The notes under the pieces are model-generated. The model saw only the letters and a program-made list of their open reading frames with translations. It was not told the origin of the DNA and searched no databases. Shown one piece after another: positions 8,886-17,344 of a stretch of 32,793 nt of DNA. The DNA is from Promethearchaeota archaeon (GTDB taxonomy: Archaea > Asgardarchaeota > Lokiarchaeia > Sigyniarchaeales > Promethearchaeaceae): positions 1-32,793 of the forward strand of contig SDNX01000019.1 of the NCBI GenBank assembly GCA_004524545.1. Reading direction: 5' to 3'. Each line of letters opens with the position of its first letter. Within the stretch, counting starts at the first letter, position 1. The position numbers and the translations under genes are program-made.

Positions 8886-10102
8886 TGTCTGTAGAACCAA
8901 TGAGCCCATTCTTTAGAGAAATAACTGAGAGAAAACAATTAAACATGACGGGAAATTACGCAGTTGCAGGTGCCGTATCACAAACCGATCCTGATGTAAT
9001 TTGTGCTTTCCCAATTACCCCCCAGACACAATCTGTTGAGGGATTAAGCGATGTGGTTAATCATGGATTCCTTAAATCAGCATTTGTCAATGTCGAATCC
9101 GAATTAGCAGCAATATCATATAGTACAGCTGCTTGTGCTGCAGGGGCACGGACTTTTACAGCAACTGCAAGTCAAGGGTATCTGTTAATGTGTGAAGGAT
9201 TACCTATGCCTGTGGGATGGAGATTACCCTTAACGATGTTAATATCCGCTCGTGCATTCAACTCTCCGAATTTGAGCATCTGGAACTCGTGGGAATATAC
9301 ACTCATGGACTTTGGATGGAATGCGATAGTTTCAGAAAACGTACAAGAAACTTATGATGCGGCGATTATGGCATCGAAAATCGCAGAAGATTCATTGTTT
9401 CCAACGATGTTCGTGCATGATGGATTTATCATTTCACATTCAGCACAGAATTTCGAAGCATTAACTCATGCTGAGGTAATGAAATTTACTCCTAAAAAAA
9501 ATCGTCATATATTCAGCCCCGATAATCCTGGAACGTGGGGGAGCATTGTTACTCCAACATTTTTCATGGAAGGAAGAAGGGGGTTAGACAAAGCAAAAGA
9601 GGGCGTTTTAGGAATAATGAGTAAGACCTACAAAGAGTATGGAAAATTATCCGGAAGGCATTATGACCATGTAGAAGGATTCAATCTAGATGCTCCTTCA
9701 AAAACTGCGTTTATTACGATGGGATCAATGTGTGGAAACATCATCAGTTGGATGGAAGATAACAAGGATTATGGATTGATTAAGATCCGAACTTGGAGGC
9801 CCTTCCCTTATGAAGAACTCCAAAAGATGATCGAGAAACATAACATCGAGAAACTCATCGTATTAGAGAAGGATGATTCCCTAAACAATATTTTACCTCC
9901 ATTAGCAACCGCTATTGCTACTGCAACATACCCATTAGGTACGATACTCCGAGCTTTCGTTGTTGGATTGGGTGGAAGAGATGTTACCAAAGATGAATTT
10001 AATGCAGCAGCAAAGAAAATGGAAAAAGTCAAAGATATGAAAGGACGTCTCTATTATTACCTTGGCGTTCGAGAAACAAAAGACAAACTGGAGGAAATCT
10101 AA
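8885..10102 (+). CDS. porA: pyruvate:ferredoxin oxidoreductase alpha subunit
   Basis: 405 aa; GNYAVAGAVSQTDPDVICAFPITPQTQSVEGLSD, ESELAAISYSTAACAAGARTFTATASQG; TAATG overlap with upstream porGD. Confidence 0.92.
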   Translation: MSVEPMSPFFREITERKQLNMTGNYAVAGAVSQTDPDVICAFPITPQTQSVEGLSDVVNHGFLKSAFVNVESELAAISYSTAACAAGARTFTATASQGYLLMCEGLPMPVGWRLPLTMLISARAFNSPNLSIWNSWEYTLMDFGWNAIVSENVQETYDAAIMASKIAEDSLFPTMFVHDGFIISHSAQNFEALTHAEVMKFTPKKNRHIFSPDNPGTWGSIVTPTFFMEGRRGLDKAKEGVLGIMSKTYKEYGKLSGRHYDHVEGFNLDAPSKTAFITMGSMCGNIISWMEDNKDYGLIKIRTWRPFPYEELQKMIEKHNIEKLIVLEKDDSLNNILPPLATAIATATYPLGTILRAFVVGLGGRDVTKDEFNAAAKKMEKVKDMKGRLYYYLGVRETKDKLEEI

Positions 10103-11194
10103 ATGGCAGTCAAATCAAATATCATTGATGTAAATGATTTATTAAAAAGGCAAGAGCGCCACACTGTCTTATATTTCAACTATGATAATGAGGCATTCAT
10201 GAATACGGGGATCCAAGAAAGTGGTTCTACACCTTTTGCATGTTCCACAACAACAGGACCTGGTGGAGAAGAAATTAAAGGGAAGGTGGGTGTAAAACAA
10301 GACATCTTAAACCCTATGGCATTTCTGGGAACAAAGTCATCCTTCTTTGCTTCGGCAAGTTTAGCCTATCCTTTGGATTTCATGGGAAAAGTTATTGAAG
10401 CGATGAAAACCCCTGGTGGAGGATTTATTCAATCATTCTCTCCTTGTCCACGGGGTTGGAGATCTGATGCTCATGATTCTTTTAAGATCGCAAAATTAGC
10501 AACGGATTCTGGGTATTATCCATTAATAACCATTCGTGTCAAAGATGGAGTCCCAAAATGGAGTTATTCTCGACCACTTAAATTCAATCGAGAAAAATTC
10601 CTAGAATTTATTAAAACCATGGGGAAATACAACCATTTATTCAAACCCAAATTTGAAGAGGATTTGATTAATGAGCTGATTCAACAAACTGAAGCAAGAT
10701 TAGGAAATATGGTTGCTCTTGTAGACAATTTGGGAGCAGAAGCACCTATGGATGTCTATAAAATGAACGTGAAGCAGTTTGCACCTCAGACTCATTTAGC
10801 TCCTGGATATGGGTTGTGTCCTGGATGTGGTGCGGGATCCATTGTACATCTTTTGACTCTTGCTGCAACGCAAGTCGCAAAAAACAATATCTTGTATGTA
10901 AATAACACTTGTTGTTTGGAAGTTGCTACCAGTAAGGATGATCTAACCTCATGGAAATCTTCATGGATGCATCATTTGTTCGAATCAGGAGCTACAGTGG
11001 CAGATGCAGTTGCAACTACCTATAGGATGCTCCGATATAAAGGAATCTGGAAGAAAGAAATACCATATGTAATCCACCTTGCTGGTGATGGATCTACTTA
11101 CGATATCGGATACCAATTCTTAAAATCAGCTATTGTGAGGTCATCCTCATTTACCATACAAAATAGATATTGCTCAGATGATTACTGCGAGTAA
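10103..11194 (+). CDS. porB: pyruvate:ferredoxin oxidoreductase beta subunit, apparently circularly permuted
   Basis: C-terminal-half motifs (YDNEAFMNTGIQESGSTPFACSTTTGPGG, PCPRGW) come first, N-terminal-half motifs (LCPGCGAGS, NNTCCLEVAT, GDGSTYDIG) come last; GGAGG 8 nt upstream of the ATG. Confidence 0.9.
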   Translation: MAVKSNIIDVNDLLKRQERHTVLYFNYDNEAFMNTGIQESGSTPFACSTTTGPGGEEIKGKVGVKQDILNPMAFLGTKSSFFASASLAYPLDFMGKVIEAMKTPGGGFIQSFSPCPRGWRSDAHDSFKIAKLATDSGYYPLITIRVKDGVPKWSYSRPLKFNREKFLEFIKTMGKYNHLFKPKFEEDLINELIQQTEARLGNMVALVDNLGAEAPMDVYKMNVKQFAPQTHLAPGYGLCPGCGAGSIVHLLTLAATQVAKNNILYVNNTCCLEVATSKDDLTSWKSSWMHHLFESGATVADAVATTYRMLRYKGIWKKEIPYVIHLAGDGSTYDIGYQFLKSAIVRSSSFTIQNRYCSDDYCE

Positions 11195-11203
11195 TTTCTT
11201 TTT

Positions 11204-12055
11204 CTATATATATTTTTGCCAAGCAAAGAAATTGATGTTATGTTCTGATAAAATACGATTAATCTCATTTAAGATATCAGGATTAAACTCCCAGATTCTT
11301 TTATTACTGAAGGATGCACATCTAATGTTTTTCAAATTCAGATTTTTTTGCAATAAATATCCGTAAAACGCTACTTGTGGGACGGAGGGCATAAAATTAT
11401 TTTCAGGTTTATAGTCAAGTATGAATAATACATCATCTACAAAACGAAGTAAATCAATATGACCGGTGACTACCTCAGGAGTAATGGGGGGATTTCCCCA
11501 AATAGGAATTTCCATTGCCATTGCATGGGGATCTTTTTCTAAAATCCGAGTTTGGATGTCATTGTGAGATGGTTTTGGTTTTTGTTGGTTCACATGCTCT
11601 GCGAATAAGTGTTTTGCAATTTTCGTCAAGGGGTGGATACTGAGAGTTTCTTGAATGTGACCTTCCCGTATCAAAGATTTTCCAATTTCTGCCACAATTC
11701 CTCGTTTTAAACGATTCAAACGAAATTGAGATATTCGCTGTACAGACCTGTCATTAAAAAATTCCTTTGGATAATGTCCTTGTGCAATAGTGGATAAGTA
11801 TTTATACAAAACTTGTGTTTTTGTGTTTTGACTCAAAGCACTATATCGATGTCTCACCCATTTAAAGGTGTACCCTATGCCTTGATGAACCATCTCTTTT
11901 TCAATTATTTTTTTTTGGGATTCTCCAAAACAATGAATAACTACATCCCAATCGAATCCGTACTGTGTACAAATTTGCATTCGAGTTAGTCCGTTTTCCT
12001 TTGCGTCTAGAATTGTTTGTTTAATTTCTTGTGGAATGGATTCGAACGGATTCAT
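11204..12055 (-). CDS. PD-(D/E)XK nuclease-like protein
   Basis: 283 aa; MAMEIPIWGNPPITPEVVTGHIDLLRFVDDVLFILDYKPEN = E...GxxDLL...DYK signature; N-terminal HTH-like TRMQICTQYGFDWDVVIHCFG. Confidence 0.65.
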   Translation of the reverse strand: MNPFESIPQEIKQTILDAKENGLTRMQICTQYGFDWDVVIHCFGESQKKIIEKEMVHQGIGYTFKWVRHRYSALSQNTKTQVLYKYLSTIAQGHYPKEFFNDRSVQRISQFRLNRLKRGIVAEIGKSLIREGHIQETLSIHPLTKIAKHLFAEHVNQQKPKPSHNDIQTRILEKDPHAMAMEIPIWGNPPITPEVVTGHIDLLRFVDDVLFILDYKPENNFMPSVPQVAFYGYLLQKNLNLKNIRCASFSNKRIWEFNPDILNEINRILSEHNINFFAWQKYI

Positions 12056-12180
12056 TGGTATTCTCAGTCATATTAGTTTCGGGGAGTATAAAATATATTA
12101 TTGTCACGGTATTATTATAGGACAGCGTTTACGAAAATAAAATGAATTAAAAGAATTTTTGATTTTGTCGGTAGTGGGTC

Positions 12181-12582
12181 TTAAAAACGGGGAAACTGAG
12201 AAGCGATACGTTGAGAAGCGACTCGAAAAATTTTCACAGTTTTCATCATATTTTGTATATTTTGAGCAGCACCAACCAGTACGAATCTTCCAGCGTTAGA
12301 AACAACGATATATCCATTTCCAGCGCGAACGATAACTTCTGATAAATTTTCGTTAAAGACTGTTTTTGTAACCATGTTGGATGTCGATGTCAAGGCGGAA
12401 GCGATTCCACATAATGCATCTGAATCAATCGATCGATTTATCGCTGCATAGGCTATTTGATAGCCTGAGTCTGTAACTAAAGCGATAGCTTCTATATCTG
12501 AATTTGATGTGACGTACGCGATTTCGGGTTCTAAACGGTTAATATCTTCTGGCCCGATTCCAATATCTCCGCCGAATTGCAT
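12181..12582 (-). CDS. Roadblock/LC7 domain protein
   Basis: 133 aa; SDIEAIALVTDSGYQIAYAA...SEVIVRAGNGYIVVSNAGRFVLVGAAQN fits the Roadblock/LC7 pattern. Confidence 0.8.
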   Translation of the reverse strand: MQFGGDIGIGPEDINRLEPEIAYVTSNSDIEAIALVTDSGYQIAYAAINRSIDSDALCGIASALTSTSNMVTKTVFNENLSEVIVRAGNGYIVVSNAGRFVLVGAAQNIQNMMKTVKIFRVASQRIASQFPRF

Positions 12583-12741
12583 TATTTTGTTTCCTTGTTT
12601 TTTTATCTATTACTATAATATGTGTTAAGTTACGTGCTAAAAAAATTATGCTATCTATTATACATACCTCGGTGTGGATCGCTTTCATCACGGAGTTAAG
12701 GGCATAACTCTCAGATCGTCTTGATATCGTCATTGGTACAC

Positions 12742-13011
12742 TTACTCATTTTCGATACAAACTAAAAAACTATTTCCCCTTTCAGTTATGTAATATTCTT
12801 CTTGGGTTTGAAAAATCAGATCAAGGCTCGAAAGAACAGGCAAACGTCCAGTTATGCATTCTGGAGGAACTCCTGATAATAAGCGTATAGAAACTTTGGA
12901 GTTTGCCCCCCGAGAAATTGCGATTAATATTTGAATTCCCATTTCTCCTAAAATATACTTATACTTTACGAAGTCATCATCAGTATCAGGAACACGAGAA
13001 TGCTTTGACAT
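12742..13011 (-). CDS. small winged-helix-like protein
   Basis: 89 aa; GEMGIQILIAISRGANSKVSIRLLSGVPPECITGRLPVLSSLDLIFQTQEEYYITERGNSFL resembles an archaeal wHTH with a wing; same strand, 9-nt gap to the neighbouring ORF. Confidence 0.6.
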   Translation of the reverse strand: MSKHSRVPDTDDDFVKYKYILGEMGIQILIAISRGANSKVSIRLLSGVPPECITGRLPVLSSLDLIFQTQEEYYITERGNSFLVCIENE

Positions 13012-13020
13012 ATAAAACTC

Positions 13021-13464
13021 CTATTCAATATATTGTACTTGAACTTCCGTGATGCTTTCAACAGAAGCAAAACGTTCTTTGATTAGATCTACGGAAACTT
13101 TCAACTTATTTTTCTCTATATACGATTCATAGATGCAAAAACGCTGCTCTATACACACTCCAGACATGAATAAGTCGTCCGGTAATTTCAATTCCTTGGT
13201 GATCTCTCGAATTTGTTCAATTGTGTTGACGGAGAAATCGGTTAATTTAAGTAGTATTTTAATTACTTCACTGCCTTCTAAAGGAAATATATCAATTTTT
13301 AATGCACGTGGTTTTGGAGAAAATACAATAAGAACATGTGTTAAAGATGGGGATGAAGTCCAAGATTCTTTGAAAAAAGAATCGAACATTTTTTTTGGTA
13401 ATGATATGTTCCCCAACGTGTTTTTCTCAACAACTTTCCCCCAGCTTAATTCCTTTTCCGCCAT
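13021..13464 (-). CDS. hypothetical protein in the Roadblock/longin-like cluster
   Basis: 147 aa ORF tightly packed between same-strand neighbours (gaps of 9 and 1 nt). Confidence 0.6.
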   Translation of the reverse strand: MAEKELSWGKVVEKNTLGNISLPKKMFDSFFKESWTSSPSLTHVLIVFSPKPRALKIDIFPLEGSEVIKILLKLTDFSVNTIEQIREITKELKLPDDLFMSGVCIEQRFCIYESYIEKNKLKVSVDLIKERFASVESITEVQVQYIE

Positions 13465-13465
13465 T

Positions 13466-14746
13466 TTATTCTTCCTTATTTGTACTGCTTTTTTCTTTTG
13501 ATATTTTTTTCAACTTATTAAATACTTCTTCACCAAGATTTTCCAATCCTGAATTTTCTTTAGGTTCGGGCAATTTTGTTTTAATTAAAGTTCGGGTGAC
13601 TTTGTTATTCGTATCGTTTGATACGATATTAGAAATATCAGGTTTTTTCGATTTGAATTTCATTAAATATTCTGGAAAGGAGGTTGTGAATTGGATATCA
13701 TCAATTAGAAGCACTTTCAATTCTCCCTTATAGTTGAATTCGTCGATTATTTTCTGGGTGGTTAGGACATTTAGGATATCCATTAAATTTTTGATAGGTT
13801 CGCTGTCAAGTTTATTGATAATTCGGTCTTTTGTAATTGGACCCGCTCGTAATTGCAATAATACATCATAGATGCCGGGTTTTGCAACGAGTTTAACTAA
13901 TTCTTTTGAATCTTCTGGAGACTCCTTGTAATTATTGAAAAAGTTCCCGACACGTTCCGTAAATTCATCCATAAGTTCCATTAATTCTGGTTTCTCTTGG
14001 ATTAACGTAATTATGCATTCAGGCGGAGTTCTTTGGACTTTTACTATCTTTACAAGTAGAACATAAGTTACGTGTTCAATCTCATTCTGAACTATAAACT
14101 TCTGGTTTTCCAGTTCATATAGGACTTCCTCTAATACCAATTCTGGAAAATGTTGAGTATACCACTTAGCGATTATTTCCTTTTCCACAGGACCACGTGA
14201 TAGGAATCGAATAATCTCATCTACTGATTTTCGACTGAGAAGCTCCGCAGTGATTTCTTCTTCAGTTTTCTCTCGTGAAAATGATACTATATTCCAGTAG
14301 AGATCCCGCAGTAATCCTTTCAATATACTATCATTTTTTACAATATCAGCTTCATCATTTTGTTCTACGGGGAATTCCCCGGATGGAGGACCGTCTAAAT
14401 AAAACGATTTATAGACATTGGGTGTTGATTTTAATGTGTTTGCAAAATCGATGCATTTTACTAGTATTTCATGCTGAATTTGTGTCGTTATTGGATTAGT
14501 GAAACACACTGACATAAGCAGCATCTCTTTATGACCTCGTGCCCATCTAGATGCTACTTCAAAGAAATAATTGAACAGATAGAGGTTTTCAAGTGAATGA
14601 CTGAAGAATCCCTCTTCAAATTTCATGTCCATGAGGTCCGGTATTTTTGTTAATTCATCTGGTGGTAAATTTGATTCGGGGTATTCATAATAGATTGTTG
14701 GGCCAATTTTCCTATGGAACCAGCTTAAAGTAATTGTAATTGTCAT
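13466..14746 (-). CDS. large cluster protein, possible N-terminal longin-like domain plus winged-helix-like region
   Basis: 426 aa; ITLSWFHRKIGPTIYYEYPESNLPPDELTKIPDLMDMKFEEGFFSHSLENLYLFNYFFEV is longin-like in pattern; adjacency to Roadblock. Confidence 0.6.
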   Translation of the reverse strand: MTITITLSWFHRKIGPTIYYEYPESNLPPDELTKIPDLMDMKFEEGFFSHSLENLYLFNYFFEVASRWARGHKEMLLMSVCFTNPITTQIQHEILVKCIDFANTLKSTPNVYKSFYLDGPPSGEFPVEQNDEADIVKNDSILKGLLRDLYWNIVSFSREKTEEEITAELLSRKSVDEIIRFLSRGPVEKEIIAKWYTQHFPELVLEEVLYELENQKFIVQNEIEHVTYVLLVKIVKVQRTPPECIITLIQEKPELMELMDEFTERVGNFFNNYKESPEDSKELVKLVAKPGIYDVLLQLRAGPITKDRIINKLDSEPIKNLMDILNVLTTQKIIDEFNYKGELKVLLIDDIQFTTSFPEYLMKFKSKKPDISNIVSNDTNNKVTRTLIKTKLPEPKENSGLENLGEEVFNKLKKISKEKSSTNKEE

Positions 14747-14903
14747 TGTATTTCTACGTGTACTGTTGATTTGATCGGGTGTTCGTTTATTCTATCTAGT
14801 AAAGATAAGTCGAATATTTAACTAATTATTATTTGGAGAGAAAGCCTATACTAAATAACTTAGGATTTCTATTGATTCCTATCTTTGGAGAGTTTTTTAT
14901 AAT

Positions 14904-15632
14904 ATGATTCACCTAATTGGATTTGATTTGGATGATACCTTGTTTAATGCAAGTGAGTTAGCTACTCAAGCCCGAATCGGAGGGTTAAAAAAAATCCAAG
15001 AATGCGGACTAAATTTCTCATTACAAGAGGGAATCAATGGATTATTTGATATAGTAAAGGAATTTGGTAGTAATTATACACACCATTATGATACATTATT
15101 GGAAAGAATGAAAAAAGACCCTGTGAAATATGAAATTACCATACCTGATTTTAAAATTCCAAAATATGTTGCTGCAGGAATCATGGGATATCATGAAGTA
15201 AAGGTAAAAAATATTAAACCATTTGAAGATGTGCTGGGTTGCCTAGTTACCCTTAAAAAAATTGGATATCCAATGATTTTGATCAGTGATGGACGACCAA
15301 TTAAGCAATATGAAAAATTACATCGACTGAAGATAGAGCAATTTTTTACTGATATATTCATTTCCGAAGAAATAGGTTTACAAAAACCAAATCCCGAGTA
15401 TTTTAAATATTGCTTAAATGAAATGGATGTTCTACCAAGTGAATTTATGTATGTAGGAGACCGTATGGATCACGATATTAAACCCGCAAAGGATATAGGA
15501 ATAAATACTGTGCTAATTCATCGAAAGGGAAAATATGATCCAATTATAAGTGGAAAATCGTATCCTTACCAAGCGGATTACGAAATTTCCTCTCTCGAGG
15601 ATTTATTACCTATTGTGAAATCTATCTCTTAG
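14904..15632 (+). CDS. HAD-superfamily hydrolase
   Basis: FDLDDTLFN (motif I), ILISDGRP (motif II), LQKPNPEYFKYCL (motif III), MYVGDRMDHDIKPAKDIG (motif IV). Confidence 0.9.
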   Translation: MIHLIGFDLDDTLFNASELATQARIGGLKKIQECGLNFSLQEGINGLFDIVKEFGSNYTHHYDTLLERMKKDPVKYEITIPDFKIPKYVAAGIMGYHEVKVKNIKPFEDVLGCLVTLKKIGYPMILISDGRPIKQYEKLHRLKIEQFFTDIFISEEIGLQKPNPEYFKYCLNEMDVLPSEFMYVGDRMDHDIKPAKDIGINTVLIHRKGKYDPIISGKSYPYQADYEISSLEDLLPIVKSIS

Positions 15633-15703
15633 ATTCCTAGATTTTATAGAAGAAGTTTTCTAATTTTACAATATATTTAGATAAAATTCGAGTAGTGAAA
15701 ATT

Positions 15704-15997
15704 ATGGGAAAACCAAAATCATCAGGCGGTAAAATGCGTGCAAAGCACATTTTAGTTCCAAAACATGGACAACTTCTCAAGATAATGGAAAAATTAAATG
15801 CTGGACAAAAGTTTGAAGATCTAGCTCGAGAGTTTTCCGAATGTCCCTCAAAAAATAAGGGGGGAGATTTGGGATTTTTTGAACGGGGAAAAATGGTGCC
15901 AGAGTTTGAACGAGCAGTTCTTTCTTTAAAAATAGGAGATATTTCCGAACCAGTAAAGACTCAATTTGGATGGCATTTAATAAAAAGGACTGGGTAG
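15704..15997 (+). CDS. parvulin-type peptidyl-prolyl cis-trans isomerase
   Basis: MRAKHILVPKHGQ...FEDLAREFSECPSKNKGGDLGFFERGKMVPEFERAVLSLKIGDISEPVKTQFGWHLIKRTG. Confidence 0.93.
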   Translation: MGKPKSSGGKMRAKHILVPKHGQLLKIMEKLNAGQKFEDLAREFSECPSKNKGGDLGFFERGKMVPEFERAVLSLKIGDISEPVKTQFGWHLIKRTG

Positions 15998-16006
15998 GTA
16001 TTATTT

Positions 16007-16831
16007 TTGCCAAAATCCATTAAAATTTCTTTAATTCAATGTGATATCCAACCGCTTCAAGATGAAATGGATACAAATATTGCTAATTTAGTGGGAGAGG
16101 CGTTAAAAGAAAATCCAGATCTATTATTGCTTCCGGAAAGGTGGAGAAATGTACCCCCTAAAGAACAATTTTTAAACGCGATTGAAAAGGAACGTGGACA
16201 TTCATATCACCTTCTACAAAATTTAGCTAAAAATAATGATGTACACATAATAACGGGGGGAATTTGGGAAGAACGTGAGAATAGCAAATATTATATCACC
16301 AGTTACGTTTTTGATAATAAAGGAAATGAACTTGGTAGACAAGATAAACTCCACTTATATAGTTATGAACCGAAAATATTTACTCCGGGAGAATATCTTC
16401 AAATTTTTTCACATGAACCAACACACACCAAGTTTGCAGTGTTGATTTGTTTCGATATCGCATTTTTTGAGACCCCACGGTTAGCAATTGAGCATGGTGC
16501 AGAGCTTCTACTTAGTCCGACTTTAATACGAGCGGATGGAATGTACAATTGGAAAATTTATTTGCAAGCACGAGCCTTAGAAAATCGGGTTCCGGTTGTA
16601 GCATGTAATCCAGTGGGATCGATTTTTGGAAACACCTACACAGGTAAATCAAAAATAATATCGTTTAAGCGGGGTCATACTTCTCCTTCAGTATTAAAAA
16701 TTAAAGAAGGTTTAGAATCCAGAAGAGATATAATTACTGAGAGAATAAATCTTTCGTTTCCCAATTTAATTCGCAAAAGACGATTAAGTGAGAAACGAGA
16801 ACAATCATCTATCAAAGTGGTAAAAAGTTAA
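16007..16831 (+). CDS. carbon-nitrogen hydrolase (nitrilase superfamily)
   Basis: Catalytic-triad contexts LLLPERW, RQDKLHLY, VLICFDIAFFE; TTG start. Confidence 0.85.
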   Translation: MPKSIKISLIQCDIQPLQDEMDTNIANLVGEALKENPDLLLLPERWRNVPPKEQFLNAIEKERGHSYHLLQNLAKNNDVHIITGGIWEERENSKYYITSYVFDNKGNELGRQDKLHLYSYEPKIFTPGEYLQIFSHEPTHTKFAVLICFDIAFFETPRLAIEHGAELLLSPTLIRADGMYNWKIYLQARALENRVPVVACNPVGSIFGNTYTGKSKIISFKRGHTSPSVLKIKEGLESRRDIITERINLSFPNLIRKRRLSEKREQSSIKVVKS

Positions 16832-16867
16832 TCGAGTCCTCATAATAAAAAATAAAAATTACATCGT

Positions 16868-16876
16868 GTTTATACG
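16868..16876 (+). promoter_or_regulatory. candidate TATA box for pyrI (spacing consistent with a leaderless or short-leader transcript)
   Basis: gtttatacg, about 23-26 nt upstream of the ATG at 16895. Confidence 0.35.
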
Positions 16877-16894
16877 TCTAGGAACTGATCGGAT

Positions 16895-17344
16895 ATGACA
16901 GAATTAACATTACGTATTGAGAAAATCAAAAGTGGAACTGTAATTGATCACATTGAACCAGGAAAAGCAATTCGAGTACTAAATATTTTGGGTTTAGAAG
17001 GACAGGATGGTAGGTTGATTACTGTAGCTATTAATGTGCAATCCAAGAAGTTAGGTGGAAAAAAAGACATCATTAAGGTCGAAAATGTATTTCTCGATAA
17101 TGAACAATTGAATCAAATTTCTTTGCTATCACCAAAATGTTCTATTTCTTACATAGAGAATTTTGAAGTCTCTAAGAAATTCATATTGAATCTACCTGAA
17201 ACTTTTATTGGGCTGTTTCCTTGCTTGAACGAGAATTGCATATCCAATGTTGCGGCAGAACCGATGAAGTCCGAGTTTCAAGTGATTTCAGAAAAACCCG
17301 TAAAATTAAGATGTGTATATTGCAGTCGAATAAATCGATTCTAA
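16895..17344 (+). CDS. pyrI: aspartate carbamoyltransferase regulatory subunit
   Basis: KIKSGTVIDHIEPGKAIRVLNILG; zinc-ligand pattern CLNENC...LRCVYC. Confidence 0.93.
   Translation: MTELTLRIEKIKSGTVIDHIEPGKAIRVLNILGLEGQDGRLITVAINVQSKKLGGKKDIIKVENVFLDNEQLNQISLLSPKCSISYIENFEVSKKFILNLPETFIGLFPCLNENCISNVAAEPMKSEFQVISEKPVKLRCVYCSRINRF

Noticed and set aside
10103-11194. Split intein at the porB ThDP site
   Set aside because: The termini are only about 17-20 aa beyond the PorB homology; no intein blocks (N-terminal Cys/Ser splice motif, HN-C) are present.
11178-11366. Plus-strand 62-aa ORF right after porB, considered as a frameshifted continuation of PorB
   Set aside because: It is antisense to the PD-(D/E)XK-like gene and contains no YDNEAYMNTG/PCPTGW continuation, so PorB is not simply frameshifted here.
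13133-13733. Plus-strand ORFs 13133-13501 and 13395-13733
   Set aside because: Antisense shadows of the Roadblock/longin-like cluster genes; Ser/Phe-rich translations.
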